A stretch of DNA of 62,400 nt from Mansonella perstans (taxonomy: Eukaryota; Nematoda; Chromadorea; Rhabditida; Onchocercidae). The notes below the pieces were generated by a model that saw only the letters and a list, made by a program, of their open reading frames with translations, did no database searches and was not told where the DNA came from. The position numbers and the translations under genes are program-made. Where the stretch lies: positions 1 through 62,400 of the forward strand of contig JBAMDO010000270.1 in NCBI GenBank assembly GCA_037074765.1. The letters are read 5' to 3'. Positions 59,573 through 62,400 of the stretch are shown here, one piece after another (position 1 is the first letter of the stretch; each line of letters opens with the position of its first letter).

Positions 59573-62400
59573 CTTTAAAGTTATTTTCATTTTGTTAGGA
59601 ACAATTTCGTAATGAAGATTATTTCAGAAGATGTTGTCTTTGCTCCTACAACTATCTATTATTGTCAGAATTTAAAAAGCTATCAAATATTTTTGTTCGC
59701 ATAGTGCTTTACTTATTTTCATTTTTGCACTTCAGGTTCTCTCATTATTTCTACTTTTACGCTTCAACTATTTGCCTTAATTTAATTTTTGTATTTTGAT
59801 GTATTTCTAATAAGTTAAATCAATCGCAGTATTTTATAAAATGCATTTCAAACTATTCAATTCTTATCTTCAGTGATAATAATGATACTTTAAATGATCC
59901 TGGCCTAAGTTTGATTCAATTTAATCTCTTGTCTATATATATATGTATTTACTAAAAGTTTAATTCATTTGAACCTTGATATTAGTACTAGTATATTGTA
60001 TGACCTATAGCTTTTAACGATGTTTGTCGATTTTATATATTGAGGATCCAGATGATACGTCAGTTAAGAAAATCGAATGATGCAATAATTAATAAATTCA
60101 AGTGATGTGACAATGAATATATCGAAGCGAGGTGACAATTAATAAATTTGAATGGTGCTATAATTCAAAATCTGTGTGATGCAATAATCCATTTATGATA
60201 GCCAATTTTTAGTACGCAAAAAAAAAATACTAAATACTAAATTCCATTACATTTTCTTTTCACACATAATAACAATTATACTGGTTAAATGGGAACAGCT
60301 GATAGCATTAAAAAATATCAAAAAATCGATTGCAAATTTTTTTCGCCATTTAATGATCTGCAATTAATGCCAAAGCTTGCACAAATCATTGCACATTCAC
60401 CATTCAAACTTCTCATTTTAATGGATTAATTATTGCATTTCAAAAGGATAATTAAGCAGTGAATAAAATTCAAAATTGGGATGTTAATTTTATTTTTTTA
60501 AAAAATTCATTTTAATCTGTTATTTTAGTTGTTATAAATGATATGTAAAAATAGCGCTCACTACTAACAATCACTGCTTAACCATTTTTTTTTTGCTCTA
60601 ATTAATTTCTAAGTATAAAATTTATTAAATTTGAAAAGGTTGTACTTAAGAAAAGGCTAAAATGAAATTAATTAATTTTTGCTATTTAATAACAATTCGA
60701 AAATTCATTTGGAAGTGAATTCCTAAATGTATTTTGAAAATTGTTTGGTTTTACCGAAACAGATGATATTATGCTTGCAAATAATAACAGTCTTAACTTG
60801 TTTTTGTGTCTCTTAAAAACAAATATGCAAATTTTTTCCCAAAGTGCTAAATGTAAACATTTTGTAAAATTTCAAATAGTTGCATTCAAAGTTTCAATTG
60901 CATCAAATTTTACAATTAGCAATGAAAAAATGCGATTGATTCAAATTAACGAATTATGAGCAAATATATTTTCATAATTCAATGTATTTTAAAATAGATT
61001 AGTTCAGAAAAAAAAAAAAAAAAAAAAACCCTTAAAAACAGTAAATAAGTTAATACTGTTAATACTTAAAGATCACCTCAAAGAAATACAACAAGGTAAA
61101 AGTTATATGTTCCTTGTTTTTTTTTCTAGAACTTATTACGAAATGATTTTGAAATGAGAAAATTAAGCAACATTGCAATTTATAATTTAATTATAATCAC
61201 AAATCAAATAATAATTTAATTAATGCTAGTCTAATTGATATTTTGCGTGAAATTAATTTTTTTGGTTGATTAATCTTAGCATAACTGTCATTCTATTGCT
61301 ACATATCATTTTAATACAATAAAAAGATATAGTGCGGTAAATTAATTAAGTTAAATATCATTATACTTTGTGAAAGAAATTTCGCACATACAAGTCTTGT
61401 AAAATAATAAACTTTCTCTTTTAATTACCATAATAAATCTTTTCATTTCGGTAACTTTTTTTTGTAATTTTTCTATTCTTTGATACATTGAGTAAAAGAA
61501 TCTTTACCATATCAAATTCATTTCAATTATTGATAAGGATTTATCACAGAAAAAAAAATGAAACATTAATGATTAAGAAAATTTTTCTTGTACTTTTTTG
61601 TATTCGTACCTATTTTTTTTTTAAATGTCACAAAATTAACAAGACAGTTAGCTAATAATTATTGGTTATTATAAAGTTATCATAGTAGTTGTGGTAAATC
61701 ACTAACTGATAACAAAGTATCAATGTAATTACCTCATTAGCTATATGATATAGAACACTGACAAATTTGCTCGGAATGATTAATTGAAATTTATTATTGA
61801 CATAATAATTTTCATTTTTTTTTTTCATTCTCAATATGAATATTTTTTTTTTTTGATTTTTTTTTATCATTTAAAAATTATGAAATGATTTGAATTGAGA
61901 TTTATATGAAAGAGCTGCTAAAATTAATGCATCAATTCCTTTTTCAAAAAAAAAAAAATCATAAAAACTACGTAAAGAGTCTCATTTAGAAAATTACACT
62001 TTTCAAAATTATCCTGTATTTGATAAGAAGCCTTAAGGCCTATTACTTCTGTTAAATAAGCAACACCATAACAACGATTTCTCCCTCGTTCTCTGCCCTC
62101 TTAATCTTCCTTTTTTTCTCTCTTTCATTCTCTCTCTCGTTCGCTGTCATTTTTTATTTTTTTAAAGAAATTTTTACTTCGTTTCATTTAACTTTCTCAA
62201 AGAGTTTTAAAAAAAAAATGTTATCTTTACTATCACACTTATTTTTCAAAAAAAAACAAAAAAAAAAACAACAAACAAAAAAAAATGGCACATGAAAATG
62301 TAATTAATTGATAAAAAATTTACTTTGCATTCAATTAATAAAAAACTTACTTTGTAATTAATTAATCAAAATTTACTGCCTTTAATAACTTATTTCCAAT
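59573..62400. other. Right end of window, no gene seen
   Basis: AT-rich sequence with a 25-bp tandem repeat (60054-60190), poly-A/T tracts (61009-61028 and others) and a CT-rich patch (about 62090-62145). Open frames here are Asn/Lys/Phe-rich without family resemblance. Confidence 0.45.
60054..60190. repeat. Degenerate 25-bp tandem repeat
   Basis: About 5.5 head-to-tail units of 24-25 bp, for example gatgcaataattaataaatt..., gatgtgacaatgaatatatc... and gaggtgacaattaataaatt.... Unit length is kept although the copies differ at many positions. Confidence 0.75.

Overview
The window is nuclear DNA of a nematode, most likely a filarial worm (Onchocercidae). It is very AT-rich. Genes are split into many small exons by AT-rich introns with GT..TTTCAG borders, and several first exons start just after a TTTNAG acceptor, as expected for spliced-leader trans-splicing. 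A decayed stretch of Wolbachia-type 16S rRNA lies between two worm genes, which fits a lineage that carries or once carried Wolbachia. I assigned genes and exons by reading the sequence and matching it to remembered protein families. No search was run.

All five well-supported genes are on the minus strand. From left to right they are: a mitochondrial alanyl-tRNA synthetase (3575-9952, 17 exons); malic enzyme copy A (12419-20055, 13 exons, no obvious presequence); malic enzyme copy B (22203-28404, 14 exons, likely mitochondrial presequence); an NFI/CTF transcription factor (31810-40795, 19 exons); and an ACOT9-type acyl-CoA thioesterase (44227-51363, 12 exons). A short unknown gene starts 37 nt after the ACOT9 stop and may share an operon with it. 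In each model, exon phases join without a break and give proteins of about 838, 607, 632, 990 and 410 aa.

Between the genes lie relics. There is a nucleoredoxin-like pseudogene on the plus strand (about 11040-11690), a Wolbachia-like 16S rRNA fragment (about 29749-30098), and a well-preserved 28S rRNA fragment inside the large ACOT9 intron (about 45935-46092). A broken reverse-transcriptase C-terminus lies at about 54660-55250. The rest is microsatellites and short degenerate tandem repeats. The right 11 kb (51.4-62.4 kb) has no convincing gene, only one orphan exon-like segment.

Functionally, AlaRS, ACOT9 and malic enzyme B all appear to act in mitochondria (translation, acyl-CoA turnover, malate decarboxylation). 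Malic enzyme A looks cytosolic and NFI is nuclear. Apart from the tandem malic enzyme pair and the possible ACOT9 operon, I see no functional clustering.
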